Source of the DNA: Flavobacterium resistens
GTDB lineage: Bacteria > Bacteroidota > Bacteroidia > Flavobacteriales > Flavobacteriaceae
Length of the DNA: 64,000 nt
Assembly (NCBI RefSeq): GCF_900182645.1
Contig: NZ_FXTA01000002.1
Span: 1 to 64,000 of the forward strand
Direction: 5' to 3'
Below the pieces are notes generated by a model, which saw only the letters and a list, made by a program, of their open reading frames with translations, had not been told where the DNA came from and did no database searches. This document shows, piece by piece, positions 12,001 to 18,555 of the stretch (position 1 is the first letter of the stretch; each line of letters opens with the position of its first letter). Made by a program: the position numbers and the translations under genes.

Positions 12001-13577
12001 GAAGTTATGTCACCAGGAAAACTGAAGTTAATGTTTTTAGGCAATACATCTTTAATTACAAACTCTTTAGCATCATCGTTACCTTGGTTTTCAAATCCAA
12101 GTACATAATTTAATTGTTCTCCTAAGGTTACATCTTTTGAACTTGCATCAGCGCCATTAGCATCAAAAACCTGTTTGGTCAATAAAATTTTTGGTTCGAT
12201 AATTTCAACTGCAAAAGTTGATAAGAATGCACCATAACCATCGCTAGAAGTCGTAAGTCTTAAAGTAGCGCCCGTTTCATCATTTGGAACAACACTATTT
12301 ATCGCACCAGAACTTGATGGTGGATTTGGAATAATAACATGGTCAATATCAAATCCCATAGTATTGGTACTATTAGGAGTTCTTGATAAATAATGAGATC
12401 CATTATCAGAAATTGTCGCGTTGAAAAAATTTCCTATTGGATTAACAGCATCATAAATAACCGTAAATGCACTTGATTTATTTGCCTTAAATTGCAAATC
12501 GTCTCCTGTTTTAAGATTATCACCTTCAAGAGCACCAACACCAATTTTTGCATTTACAGGAAATGGAGATGGCAAAGTTTGAAAACCACTTACAGTATAA
12601 TCTACCGTTTTAATACCTCCCGCATCAGGGTTAACACCTACATAACCATCGAAAACAGAAATAAATTTACTCGGCATTGTTGGGCTTTCGTAAATTACAA
12701 CTAAAGACCAACCTCCAGCACCACCACCATCACGTTTTCCTAAAGCAGCACGAACATTTCCAACAGTATAAACACCATCAGCATTTGCTAAACCTTGTAA
12801 TGTTGTTGTTACATTTTTAAAACAAACGTATGGTGAATCTTTAAAAGAATTTTGAACGTTTGTATAATTGTATCCATCAAAAATAACTTCATCTGCTGTT
12901 ACGTTTTGATATGTTCCTCCTGGCACTTTAAATTTAATTGTTTTCCAGGTATCAAGAGGTCTTAATGAACCATCGTATTTCTTTCCAGTGTCAGTACTTC
13001 TTTCGTAAGGATATATAGCTGACCAGTATAACCCAGCAAAAACAATTTTTTTACAGCTATTATTAATTTTCAATTCTGATTGAGACGAACTAAAAACTCC
13101 TGTTGCAGGATCAACATTGATATATTCAACATTGTAATCGTTGTTATCTCCAGGTGAATTAAATGGGGTGTTTGCCTCAGCAGTTAAAGTTGCTAAATTA
13201 GTAACCGTTCCTGTAAAAAGAACTCCTGTTTGCGGTGCTCCATTTCGGTTATACGTTGGAGCAGTATTTACCTTATTGATTACCGTGTTTCCAATTAAAA
13301 TAACATCTCCTTTAACTTTTATGTTTCCTCCAGTAAGTCTAGGTGTAAAAGCTTTTCCAATTTGAGCATTTACTGAAGTAAAACTTAATAGTAAGAACAA
13401 AACGAACATCGCATAGCGCGATAAATTCTTTGTATTTAATCGCTGCTTTATTGTATTTGAACTTTCGTCCAAACAATAATGCTTTAAATCCTCCAACTGG
13501 CTTTTAGCTTGGGTAACTAAACGTGCACAACATGCGATAGCAAGTTTTACATTCTTTAAGATAGTAGGTTTTTTCAT
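1..13577 (-). CDS. sprB: Giant gliding-motility adhesin SprB, N-terminal 4525 codons (3' end outside window)
   Basis: The reading frame is open from an ATG at 13577 to the left edge, so the C-terminal secretion signal is not seen. SprB is the cell-surface adhesin moved by the gliding motor and exported by type IX secretion. Residues 1-71 are an unusually long leader: about 55 polar residues, then a hydrophobic stretch (about 56-69) ending VNA before QIG. Residues near 460-575 look like a DUF11-type repeat (motif LTKQVFDANG). Residues about 1310-1525 are a non-repetitive beta-sandwich-like insert. Most of the rest is dozens of roughly 80-100-residue SprB repeats with recurring motifs such as CNGGSTG, YTYS and VKDANGC. 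The cotranscribed sprC-sprD genes lie upstream, matching the F. johnsoniae order sprC-sprD-sprB-sprF, so sprF is expected just off the left edge. The family is very likely; the exact name is by domain and synteny. Confidence 0.88.
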   Translation of the reverse strand, partial: MKKPTILKNVKLAIACCARLVTQAKSQLEDLKHYCLDESSNTIKQRLNTKNLSRYAMFVLFLLLSFTSVNAQIGKAFTPRLTGGNIKVKGDVILIGNTVINKVNTAPTYNRNGAPQTGVLFTGTVTNLATLTAEANTPFNSPGDNNDYNVEYINVDPATGVFSSSQSELKINNSCKKIVFAGLYWSAIYPYERSTDTGKKYDGSLRPLDTWKTIKFKVPGGTYQNVTADEVIFDGYNYTNVQNSFKDSPYVCFKNVTTTLQGLANADGVYTVGNVRAALGKRDGGGAGGWSLVVIYESPTMPSKFISVFDGYVGVNPDAGGIKTVDYTVSGFQTLPSPFPVNAKIGVGALEGDNLKTGDDLQFKANKSSAFTVIYDAVNPIGNFFNATISDNGSHYLSRTPNSTNTMGFDIDHVIIPNPPSSSGAINSVVPNDETGATLRLTTSSDGYGAFLSTFAVEIIEPKILLTKQVFDANGADASSKDVTLGEQLNYVLGFENQGNDDAKEFVIKDVLPKNINFSFPGDITSLPTGMTVANNVTYNAATRTLLFKIPDALVKKNLIPGPPFVRSEIRFSVKVVPTCNELSDACDPIIQNSGYATYKGSINPTQITDDPSLSSYTACNLGTPQSTNFLVGVKDCKFTQNVVLCSANQVIKASDGYASYTWTGPGNFSATGQSVTVTQPGVYKVTGIANKPCTDYTEEITVVPFGGIATNPVIPYASQVVQCTSNGKMLPNIFLCGANSYKDIPTGINDSSVIIWEKLNESSCTATTSQNCANEGTSCTWTKVGEGPDYRADQSGQFRLTLNYTGGCFNRFYFNVYKNVFNPTETHKDIMCGKAGSITVGGGSAQYEYAIAEQIPNTAPVPGAYQSSPTFPITGTTWGAGVTQKTYIIFIRQVGVTTNPCIFNIGDIVIRKRAFSMTATASQPLCNGDLGQVLIVANDADPQYTFNIYRKSPKTLVNTSGKISNNQYLYDQLTTGRTYTVEVITDDGCTATQDITINTVAKLTVTPAMSPALTACQDGGIKLTIGGGTSPYYYSLNGGDYVLYTGATIPVTFATLPAGGVYNIAVSDANGCKATNSITFTASPKPEYTISKTDIICYTDKGEIKVNVTAQNGYTMQYSINNGATWSNNGTFSNLSGGTYNVVVKYTLSGTTCTDPAQVITINSPASELTASGGVAELAGCRLGGTGGRLRFTNVSGGTAPYKYSFDGGISFGDLPYADVTDGTYVLVVKDANGCTYKLPYNVILDPKPADPDVQLSPVVYDCTGKGQTTATVINSSSNVYSYEYSLDGIPNTPVTNNVFTNIPSGSHYVTIKYKLEDASTYSNLLKEDFGRGAPTTSPGIAAAYCFNNQDVNIHTCPNPTRSVEDNQYSVASFFWRNDTAWYPFKDHTSNGTVADGRYLLVNIGSAAGDYGILYSKPIADVIPNQPVKVDLAVANLLNAGVDGAAPIVRFELVDPSGNVVARVDTGKIAEAKNDPNRTKWIEIPTISLNPGNNTNLTFVIRSGSLEYNGNDLLIDDISVYQLPQTCLQEKVVRFDVGTDKAFTVLEPTIQDAACNGGNTGSITITAQNFNTRFYYSINGGALQNSTTSPVTINGLTAGNYSVVVQSDLAGTCSKSFSKTVGAPSAVTVTASVTTPLTCVPNSAAITAVAGGGTSPYKYELRAADGVTVITAFQDSAIFTGLGRGTYTVAAKDLRGCSSAVSTAVIINDAPAVTASLASTSDLCFDADKATIVVTASGTGTLSYSLDGAAAVTTNTFTNVGVGTHSVLVRDANNCTATVSNIIVAPELKATAAVSAGLSCTTTGATIKVDITGGKSTFTYKVKVGTGSYGASTNVTGTTFNYPAPGAGNYTFEISDSNSPTSCKVEVSVTVNGITNPTVSATPVQIACNGGSTGEVTLAGSGGSLSYTYSFNNSPFSTTTKYTGLKAGIAYPYQVTDSNGCTSAIGSITLTEPTAVGGTISATEIKCATSGTTPAVVTISGFGGTGTYTYSFNGTSNFTTTNTYSTSTAGAVTAYVKDANGCQAGPYSVTIATLDQITGINLVDSGYDCSTTPPGGHVTLTAVKSGTLANISYKITAGPAGYNTASNTTGDFKSLTPGLYTFQATDSKTLCTFSISYDVKGTSDIVAGGSVLTTIKCNGGTGTIQFTVTGAKTSGYDYVIKNAGGTTIQQANNVAASTTTIAVTSAVVAGDYTITATDRLTKCKAVYTVTLTQPANALDVTATVPNINCNNDKAIITAVGFGGTTSYTYAVVIKGAVPGAAAYGTDPKLTVNTVNGTKVDWDVYIKDANGCTDFVSVKVLQDQTPSVTATLDNQCTGSGNKFRITANGTGGIAPLTYGINGATGAFGSDNFFDVVASATPYIVWVKDANGCTAQAAAITVYPQLTATTAIKELDCSTTNPDATITVTPNGGKSSYTYQVSTNNGTSYSNMATNVYTTSTAGTFLIKVTDANGCTFVTTTTILSISNPTVTANQINVSCNGGADGSVQLIGAGGSLTGGQNYQYSKYGIIYGSASSFTGLAAGDYDFFVKDSKGCVGKITVTITEPSKLIVSASATKFTCSTTNTKQAAVVTIAIPTTGTSPYEYSFNGGGYAAGRTLTVNDNGTDQVINYSVKDAKGCIASGALTLNKLNSPVILSVAPTAVTCLATTSSVTVSVTGGTGVAPLAYTIISPATATGNTTGASSGVFTGLAPDTYTFKVTDANGCYDTKSITVNPVTPIAIAGNKNNDAKCKGTSTGNGTFTISGIATPGNYSFTLTAGTLGTGTLTKSGNTLSLSNVAAGTYTVSVTDTATGCTNSTSIIIGEPTNVLDVTATATNINCNNDNAVITATATGGTTNYSYAVVKQGASAPATTAYGTNKVLTVDTNSGADMNWVVYVMDANGCTDTFAVALSTDPTPSVTAVLSNQCTGTGSGFTITATGTGGTGTLQYGINGVNGAFSTSNVFNVAAGTYTVWVKDANNCPASATPITVNPQLTAVAKVTKQLDCTATPNAAITVDITGGKSTYTYKVDPGTGTYGASIPVTGTQFVYTGASTAGTYNFEITDSNNPTACKVVVSATVNAITNPTVTATQVNITCFGANNGSVVLTGSGGSGNYTYSDALAGTYTTTASFTGLTPGSHTFYVKDSKLCSGSVTVIISEPTALVVSATSTGFTCSTTNTKVAGSVTINTPTTGTSPYQYSFNGGGYGSVQTLVVNDNGSNQTINYSVRDAKGCITNGSVVLNKLNSPKINTVAASAVTCLATSSTVTVTTTAGTGVGTLVYSIISPATATGNTTGASSGVFTGLAPDTYTFKVTDANGCYDTKSITVNPVTPIAVAVSKLSDVKCKGDTTGSARYTVSGFSSTGNYSVVVTTSPTGLPYTTSTSGDVITLTGLSIGDYTLSVVDNTTGCPANATITIVEPANVLSASYATVNANCNIGTSKVTITAAGGTTAYKYAFVQDGVTVTDADFGPSNIAYLNPTTNLNWDVYVRDANKCEVKLDVVIAKDNAPTVTASATGQCLGVGTYTITAVGTGTGTLQYSINGTSYQSGNTFTVTTAGTYNVWVKDANNCIAQTLTPVTVYPQLTISTKLDKNITCVVGSEAAQITLTVGGGNGPFTYTSSPNTGTFAANVFTTNTAGNYTFTVTDASGCSVTTTVPVQITAPVPPEFTVTAGPAILCNGDESGSLNIVIDPTKGLAPYTINVLNTTISRNYGTQTSGLAAGNYTVTVTDAKGCTHVENITIAQPSPILIDFDKKSLECVGAGVTKGEIIIRGVSGGTANYDYYVTGINGYSKQSLNNPGNTVVFEVVDFGLYQIRVVDENGCSAFINDILIAAPVNELGIVINTASTCSSTGGSATITVKTAFAGTGPYHFNIYRGPTPPQIWTADGVDGWQGETSTKESIYTGLTPGVTYTFIIYDENTKCYYYQVAPDAIPTNSTLSLDNIIPQNRTCTGVNDGNISFDIKSIYGAPVDVTYTIVEALSNVPTSITGTRTIPANGSVTVSNAGILPVGSYYILVQETSGGNSGCGKASANFNIKESPVLLSLTASATSIADCTNLGTISAQAKDGTGPYTYQVVASGASPVAADWVSANTFTRAGSVAGIVYDVYTKDAFGCIKSVPVTVYKYQDPTINMPAPICYNGTPFDITVTGTVDGTIVGGATYSVNGSVFQSSPTFRFNAAGSYVLVIKDGKGCTATKTYEVKPQLKLNIQLTKDLDCTPTPDATITLTASGGFGPTYSYEYSTNGGTSWTTLASNVHTTTATGNYLFRATDLGNTTTCRVIEPFTLDPITPIAFTVSSTNASCNTASDGTITAVVTGGVSPFTYQLEDGATIVRPYQTSNVFIGLPAGNTYVVRVKDAKDCTDTKPAIIIQPTALTASSTITTALVCTAGNAPSKAVVTVTPSGGTTPYQYSYDNGTSFSGTNTYETFAGITFDVIVKDANGCTFTITNGVNVPALNPPTDLTFATTVAVICGGKGTVDITGHTGGVGALQYEILSPIVRAKQGSTTFANLDPDTYVFQITDANGCTYSESYTVAPVTNITVAGQ
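1021..8320 (-). repeat. Higher-order repeat of about 1.77 kb inside sprB
   Basis: Landmarks recur at a long period. The string TCTTTTACCCAAAC begins at 2941, 4708 and 6475, exactly 1767 bases apart, with a diverged counterpart near 8263 and probably another near 1072. A 156-base block at 3637-3792 recurs at 5419-5574 (offset 1782) with essentially one difference. Each large unit (about 590 residues) contains several ordinary SprB repeats, so the array looks amplified in multi-repeat blocks. Confidence 0.8.
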
Positions 13578-13662
13578 GGTCTTCAATTTGTTTTTGGCCT
13601 TTCTCTATTTTTCAAGGGGCATTAAAAAATAAACAGCGGCGTACTGAACATTTATTATTATG

Positions 13663-13685
13663 TCCTTCCCAAATCATGGGAAGGA
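13663..13685 (-). promoter_or_regulatory. Intercistronic hairpin between sprD and sprB
   Basis: A perfect 9-bp stem (TCCTTCCCA and TGGGAAGGA) with a 5-base loop lies in the 126-base gap after the sprD stop. No clean T-run follows on the minus strand, so a processing or mRNA-stability element is more likely than a full terminator. It could set the ratio of SprD to SprB; that role is inference. Confidence 0.5.
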
Positions 13686-13703
13686 TTGACTTTCAATTTT
13701 TTA

Positions 13704-16700
13704 TTAATTCTCCACTTTTACGATGGCCATTTTTCCGTTATAAGGCTTATTTCCTTTAGCTTCTAATGCTTTAGTTGCTTCTTGTAATCCCTCATATTTC
13801 TCGTAATAGATATAATATTTACTTGTTGCTATATTATAGAAGAAATTAATGTCTGAACGTCCTGCAGCAACTGCTTTGGTCAAGAATTCATCTCTTTTTT
13901 CAACACTGCTGTGAACAGCAACAATCATATAATAACCACTGTCAGAATTTTTAATATTCTTGATGATTTGCATATTTGACTGGTCTTCACCAAAATCAAA
14001 ATCACTTGCTGTTAAAGGTGTACTGCTAATTTTAGTAGTTTCCTTAATACGTTTAAGAGCTGCTAGATCCTGATTATATCTTCCTTGATCGTTTTCATAA
14101 GCTGCACGCTTGATTCTACGTTTTTTCTCGATTTCAGTTTCTGCTTTAATACGCTCTAAATTCGCAAGTAAAGCTGCGCTATCTTGTTCCATTTTTAATT
14201 GTGCTGCTTTCAACTGATTTATCTTTTCTAGATAAGCTCTATTTAAAGCGTCATTTTTATTAGGAACTTTTTTAAGTCTTTCGTTATATAAATTCGTCAA
14301 CTTGGCAATCTCATCTTTTTGAATTCTGTTTGCCTCAGCAATATTTGTTTTCAAAGCTTCTAACTGGCTGTTCTCTGCCGCAACACTTTTGAATGGTTTC
14401 GGTTCTTTGTAAATTCCTTTTTCACTTAAGTCATTTTCCTCTCTTAAATCATTCAGGTCTTTTTGTTTGTTTGCTACTGTTGCATTAAACTGAGCCAATA
14501 AATCACTTTGATTTTTATTTGATGCATCTAGAGATTGCGTTAAATTATCAATAGCTTTTGCCGTTTCATCTTTTTGAGCTTCTGCTGCTTTTGCTGCTGC
14601 ATCCGCCGCTTGTTTAGCTCTTAATTCTGCTTCTTCAGCTTGTTTTGCCTGTAACGCTTCTGCGTCTGCTTTTGCTTTTGCGTCTGCAGCTAATTTTGCT
14701 TGTAATGCCTCTGCATCCGCTTTTGCTTTCGCATCAGCAGCTAGTTTCGCTTGTAATGCCTCTGCATCCGCTTTTGCTTTTGCATCTGCAGCTAGTTTCG
14801 CTTGTAAAGCTTCTGCATCGGCTTTTGCTTTCGCATCAGCAGCAAGTTTTACTTTTAATGCTTCTGCATCCGCTTTTGCTTTTGCGTCAGCAGCTAATTT
14901 TGCCTGACGAGCTTCTTCATCTGCTTTAGCTTTCGCATCAGCTGCTTGTTTAGCTTGTAAAGCTTCGGCATCAGCTTTTGCTTTTGCATCAGCAGCTAGT
15001 TTTACTTTTAATGCTTCTGCATCCGCTTTTGCTTTTGCGTCAGCAGCTAATTTTGCCTGACGAGCTTCTTCATCTGCTTTAGCTTTCGCATCAGCTGCTT
15101 GTTTTGCTACTAAAGCTTCAGCATCAGCTTTTGCTTTCGCATCTGCAGCAAGTTTTACTTTTAATGCTTCTGCATCAGCTTTCGCTTTTGCATCAGCAGC
15201 TAATTTCGCTTGTAATGCCTCTGCGTCAGCTTTGGCTTTTGCATCGGCAGCAAGTTTTGCTTGTAAAGCTTCAGCATCGGCTTTGGCTTTTGCATCAGCA
15301 GCTAGTTTTACTTTTAATGCTTCTGCATCAGCTTTCGCTTTTGCGTCAGCAGCTAATTTTGCCTGACGAGCTTCTTCATCGGCTTTAGCTTTCTCTTCAG
15401 CTTTTTGTTTTGCTACTAAAGCTTCAGCATCAGCTTTAGCTTTTGCGTCAGCAGCAAGTTTTACTTTTAATGCTTCTGCATCCGCTTTCGCTTTTGCATC
15501 AGCAGCTAATTTCGCTTGTAATGCCTCTGCGTCAGCTTTGGCTTTTGCATCGGCAGCAAGTTTTGCTTGTAAAGCTTCAGCATCGGCTTTCGCTTTTGCA
15601 TCAGCAGCTAGTTTTACTTTCAATGCTTCAGCATCAGCTTTCGCTTTATTATCTGCTTCTAATTTTGCCAAACGTGCTTCTTCCGCTTCTTGTAATTTTT
15701 TTGCTTCTGCTTCCGCTTTTGCTTTTGCGGTTGCTTCAGCATCGGCTTTTACTTTCGCATCAGCAATTAATTTTGCTTGTAATGCTTCCATATCCGCTTT
15801 TGCTTTAGCATCAGCAGCAAGTTTAACTTGTAAAGCTTCGGCATCCGCTTTTGCTTTTGCGTCAGCAGCTAATTTTGCCTGACGAGCTTCTTCTTCCACT
15901 TTTGCTTTCTCTTCAGCAGCTTGTTTTATCTTAAGTGCTTCAGCATCGGCTTTTGCTTTTGCATCAGCAACCAATTTAGCTTGTAATGCTTCTGCATCAG
16001 CTTTTGCTTTTGCATCGGCAGCTAATTTTGCCTGACGAGCTTCTTCGTCCGCTTTCGCTTTAGCGTCAGCAGCTTGTTTCACTTTAAGCGCTTCTGCATC
16101 GGCTTTTGCCTTTGCATCAGCAGCTAATTTCGCCTGACGAGCCTCTTCAGCTTGTTGTAATTGTTTTGCTTCTGCTTCTGCTTTGGCTTTTGCTGTTGCT
16201 TCCGCATCCGCTTTCACTCTTGCATCAGCAATTAATTTTGCTTGTAAAGCTTCCATATCAGCTTTCGCTTTAGCGTCAGCAGCAAGTTTTGCCTGAAGTG
16301 CTTCCGCATCCGCTTTTGCTTTTGCATCAGCAGCTAATTTTGCTTGTAATGCCTCTGCGTCAGCTTTTGCTTTCGCATCTGCAGCTAGTTTTGCCTGAAT
16401 TGCATCTGCATCCGCTTTTGCTTTTGCATCAGCAGCTAATTTCGCTTGTCTTGCATCTTCTTCAACTTTCGCTTTAGCATCAGCAGCTTGTTTTATTTTC
16501 AATGCTTCTGCATCCGCTTTCGCTTTTGCTTCTGCAGCAATTAATGCTTGTCTTGCCTCTGCATCTGCTTTTGTTTTTGCGTCAGCAGCTAATTTTTCTT
16601 TTAAAGCAGCATCTGCGGCAGCTTTTTCTTTCAATGCCGCGGCAGCTTTCGCTTTGTTTGCAGCGTCAATTGCAGCTTTCGTTTTAGCTTCAGAAGCTGC

Positions 16701-18554
16701 TTTAGCTTTTGCTTCAGCCGCTAATCTAGCCTGATAAGCATCTGAATCCGCTTTTGCTTTTGCATCAGCAGCTAAAATCGATTGTAAATCGGCAGCTTCA
16801 GCTTTTGCTTTTGCATCTGCTTTTCTCTTCGCTTCAGCAGCATCGGCTTTTGCTTTTGCATCTGCAGCTAATTTAACTTTCAACGCTTCCGCATCTGCTT
16901 TCGCTTTTGCATCTGCAGCTAGTTTTGCTTTTGCAGCAGTTTCGGCATCAGCTTTTGCTTTGTCTGCAGCTAATTCTACTTGTGTTTTTTGAGGTGTTCC
17001 AGCTGTTTTTGCTTTTGCAGCTTCAGCATCTGCTTTTGCTTTCGCATCAGCAGCTAATTTTAATTTCATTGCTTCGGCATCTGCCTTCGCTTTATCAGCA
17101 GCTAACTGTGCCGGTGTTTTTGATGCAGCTGCTCCTGGTTTGTTTGCTGCAGCTTGAGCTCTTGCTGCAGCGGCGGCATCTACTCTAGCTTTATTATCAG
17201 CAACCAATTTCAATCTGCGTTCCTCTGCATCTGCTCTGGCTTTATCTGCTGCCAGTTGCGCTTGTGTTTTTTGTGTTGCAGCAACAGCTCTGTTTGCAGT
17301 TGTAGTTTGTGCTCTTGTTGCAGCTGCGGCATCTGCTTTAGCTTTTGCATCTGCAGCAAGTTTTATTTTCAATGCTTCTGCATCGGCTTTTGCTTTATTA
17401 TCAGCTTCTAATTTTGCTTTAGCTGCAGCTTCAGCATCAGCCTTCACTTTTTCAGCAGCAGCAAGTCTTGCTTGTTTAGCTTCTGCATCAGCAATTGCTT
17501 TTGCTTCAGCAGCTAATCTTGCTTTTTCAGCACCATCTACTCTTGTAACTGGAGCCGATGTCGTTTTTTTAGCCATTACAGGTTTTGGCTTTGATGGATC
17601 AATAAGTGAACCTTCATCGTCATCACCATAATAGTAATTTCTGTTTTTGAACTTATAAGCAATTGCAAACTCGTGAGAACCTCCCAAATTTGTAAAATTG
17701 CCAAAACCTCTTTCATAATTGTATTCAATCGCAATACTAGGTGAAATATTCACACCTAAACCTGCCGAAACTCCATATAAAGTATTATATCCGGCTTGTG
17801 CCCAAACTCCTTGCGGAATCGTAATCATGGCTAACCCAGATAGAACTGTTTTATCTTTTTTAATTTCTGTTTTTACAATTCCAGAAAATTTACTTCTATC
17901 GAAAAATCCGTAGCTGTCAATATAACCTGTGTACATTCCATGCAATTCGATTGCTCTTTCCGGATCATCCTTTACCATTCCTGAACCAAAATTGTAAAGA
18001 ACCAAATTGTTGATCGATAATCCAAAATCAAGAAATGCCGTTCCGTAGTTAATACCCGGATTTACGGTAAGCAATGTATTTGACTGAATGTTATCAATTG
18101 GAAGATTTGGATCATTTGTAACAATTTTACCTTTGTTTAAACCACTTTGGTAAGCACCTACATTAAGTCCAAATGTCAAATTGCTATCTTCTTGCAAAAC
18201 GATATTATGGGCAAAGTTGGCTACTCCTCCAAAGACTGTAAAAACACCATAATTTTGTTGAAATAATCCAAAAGCAAAAGCTTCATTCTCTCTAAAACGG
18301 CCAGAATAACCAAATAAATAAGTATTTGGAGCATCGTCAAATGAAACCCATTGTCTTTTATTATAAAAACTCACATACGGATTTGATTCGCGTACAAAAC
18401 TGAACGTTGGATTAATTATGTATCTATTAAACTTTAAAGAATTTCTGATAGGTAAAGAAAACGAAACAACTCCATCCTCAGATTTGGTATCTTGAGCATA
18501 GAGTACATTTGATAAACCGTAAAATAAAGTTATGAATAGTAGGATTTTCTTCAT
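13704..18554 (-). CDS. sprD: SprD-like protein: PorP/SprF-type barrel, long Ala/Lys helix, SPOR-like C-terminus (1616 aa)
   Basis: It has a signal peptide (MKKILLFITLFYG to YAQD). Residues about 25-330 resemble the PorP/SprF family of type IX secretion outer-membrane proteins (motifs NPTFSFVRESNP and NYERGFGNF). Residues about 339-1305 are an alanine/lysine/aspartate-rich helical region built on a 17-residue unit such as AADAKAKADAEALQAKL. A charged helical linker follows, and the last 95 or so residues (from SDFDFGEDQ) resemble a SPOR-like fold. It lies 1 base after sprC and 126 bases before sprB. An outer-membrane barrel with a long helical periplasmic arm could link SprB export or display to the peptidoglycan; this is inferred from architecture. 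The name rests on gene order and could be wrong if the species has diverged. Confidence 0.8.
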   Translation of the reverse strand: MKKILLFITLFYGLSNVLYAQDTKSEDGVVSFSLPIRNSLKFNRYIINPTFSFVRESNPYVSFYNKRQWVSFDDAPNTYLFGYSGRFRENEAFAFGLFQQNYGVFTVFGGVANFAHNIVLQEDSNLTFGLNVGAYQSGLNKGKIVTNDPNLPIDNIQSNTLLTVNPGINYGTAFLDFGLSINNLVLYNFGSGMVKDDPERAIELHGMYTGYIDSYGFFDRSKFSGIVKTEIKKDKTVLSGLAMITIPQGVWAQAGYNTLYGVSAGLGVNISPSIAIEYNYERGFGNFTNLGGSHEFAIAYKFKNRNYYYGDDDEGSLIDPSKPKPVMAKKTTSAPVTRVDGAEKARLAAEAKAIADAEAKQARLAAAEKVKADAEAAAKAKLEADNKAKADAEALKIKLAADAKAKADAAAATRAQTTTANRAVAATQKTQAQLAADKARADAEERRLKLVADNKARVDAAAAARAQAAANKPGAAASKTPAQLAADKAKADAEAMKLKLAADAKAKADAEAAKAKTAGTPQKTQVELAADKAKADAETAAKAKLAADAKAKADAEALKVKLAADAKAKADAAEAKRKADAKAKAEAADLQSILAADAKAKADSDAYQARLAAEAKAKAASEAKTKAAIDAANKAKAAAALKEKAAADAALKEKLAADAKTKADAEARQALIAAEAKAKADAEALKIKQAADAKAKVEEDARQAKLAADAKAKADADAIQAKLAADAKAKADAEALQAKLAADAKAKADAEALQAKLAADAKAKADMEALQAKLIADARVKADAEATAKAKAEAEAKQLQQAEEARQAKLAADAKAKADAEALKVKQAADAKAKADEEARQAKLAADAKAKADAEALQAKLVADAKAKADAEALKIKQAAEEKAKVEEEARQAKLAADAKAKADAEALQVKLAADAKAKADMEALQAKLIADAKVKADAEATAKAKAEAEAKKLQEAEEARLAKLEADNKAKADAEALKVKLAADAKAKADAEALQAKLAADAKAKADAEALQAKLAADAKAKADAEALKVKLAADAKAKADAEALVAKQKAEEKAKADEEARQAKLAADAKAKADAEALKVKLAADAKAKADAEALQAKLAADAKAKADAEALQAKLAADAKAKADAEALKVKLAADAKAKADAEALVAKQAADAKAKADEEARQAKLAADAKAKADAEALKVKLAADAKAKADAEALQAKQAADAKAKADEEARQAKLAADAKAKADAEALKVKLAADAKAKADAEALQAKLAADAKAKADAEALQAKLAADAKAKADAEALQAKLAADAKAKADAEALQAKQAEEAELRAKQAADAAAKAAEAQKDETAKAIDNLTQSLDASNKNQSDLLAQFNATVANKQKDLNDLREENDLSEKGIYKEPKPFKSVAAENSQLEALKTNIAEANRIQKDEIAKLTNLYNERLKKVPNKNDALNRAYLEKINQLKAAQLKMEQDSAALLANLERIKAETEIEKKRRIKRAAYENDQGRYNQDLAALKRIKETTKISSTPLTASDFDFGEDQSNMQIIKNIKNSDSGYYMIVAVHSSVEKRDEFLTKAVAAGRSDINFFYNIATSKYYIYYEKYEGLQEATKALEAKGNKPYNGKMAIVKVEN
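14640..17540 (-). repeat. 51-bp tandem coding repeat array in sprD
   Basis: This 2.9-kb stretch encodes dozens of copies of a 17-residue unit. Copies are in frame and differ mostly at synonymous or L/Q/K/V positions (ALQAKL, ALKVKL, ARQAKL). Long near-identical blocks favour slippage or recombination, so copy number probably varies between strains without breaking the frame. The repeat also creates many long spurious frames on the opposite strand. Confidence 0.93.
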
Positions 18555-18555
18555 C

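Noticed and set aside
189..13365. Many small open frames inside the sprB region on both strands
   Set aside because: The minus-strand adhesin frame is open throughout and explains the codon pattern; the others are shadows.
14645..17411. Several open frames of 60-120 codons on the plus strand opposite sprD
   Set aside because: They consist of Leu/Gln or Ala/Ser repeats that mirror the 51-bp sprD array; none has a plausible start, promoter or composition of its own.
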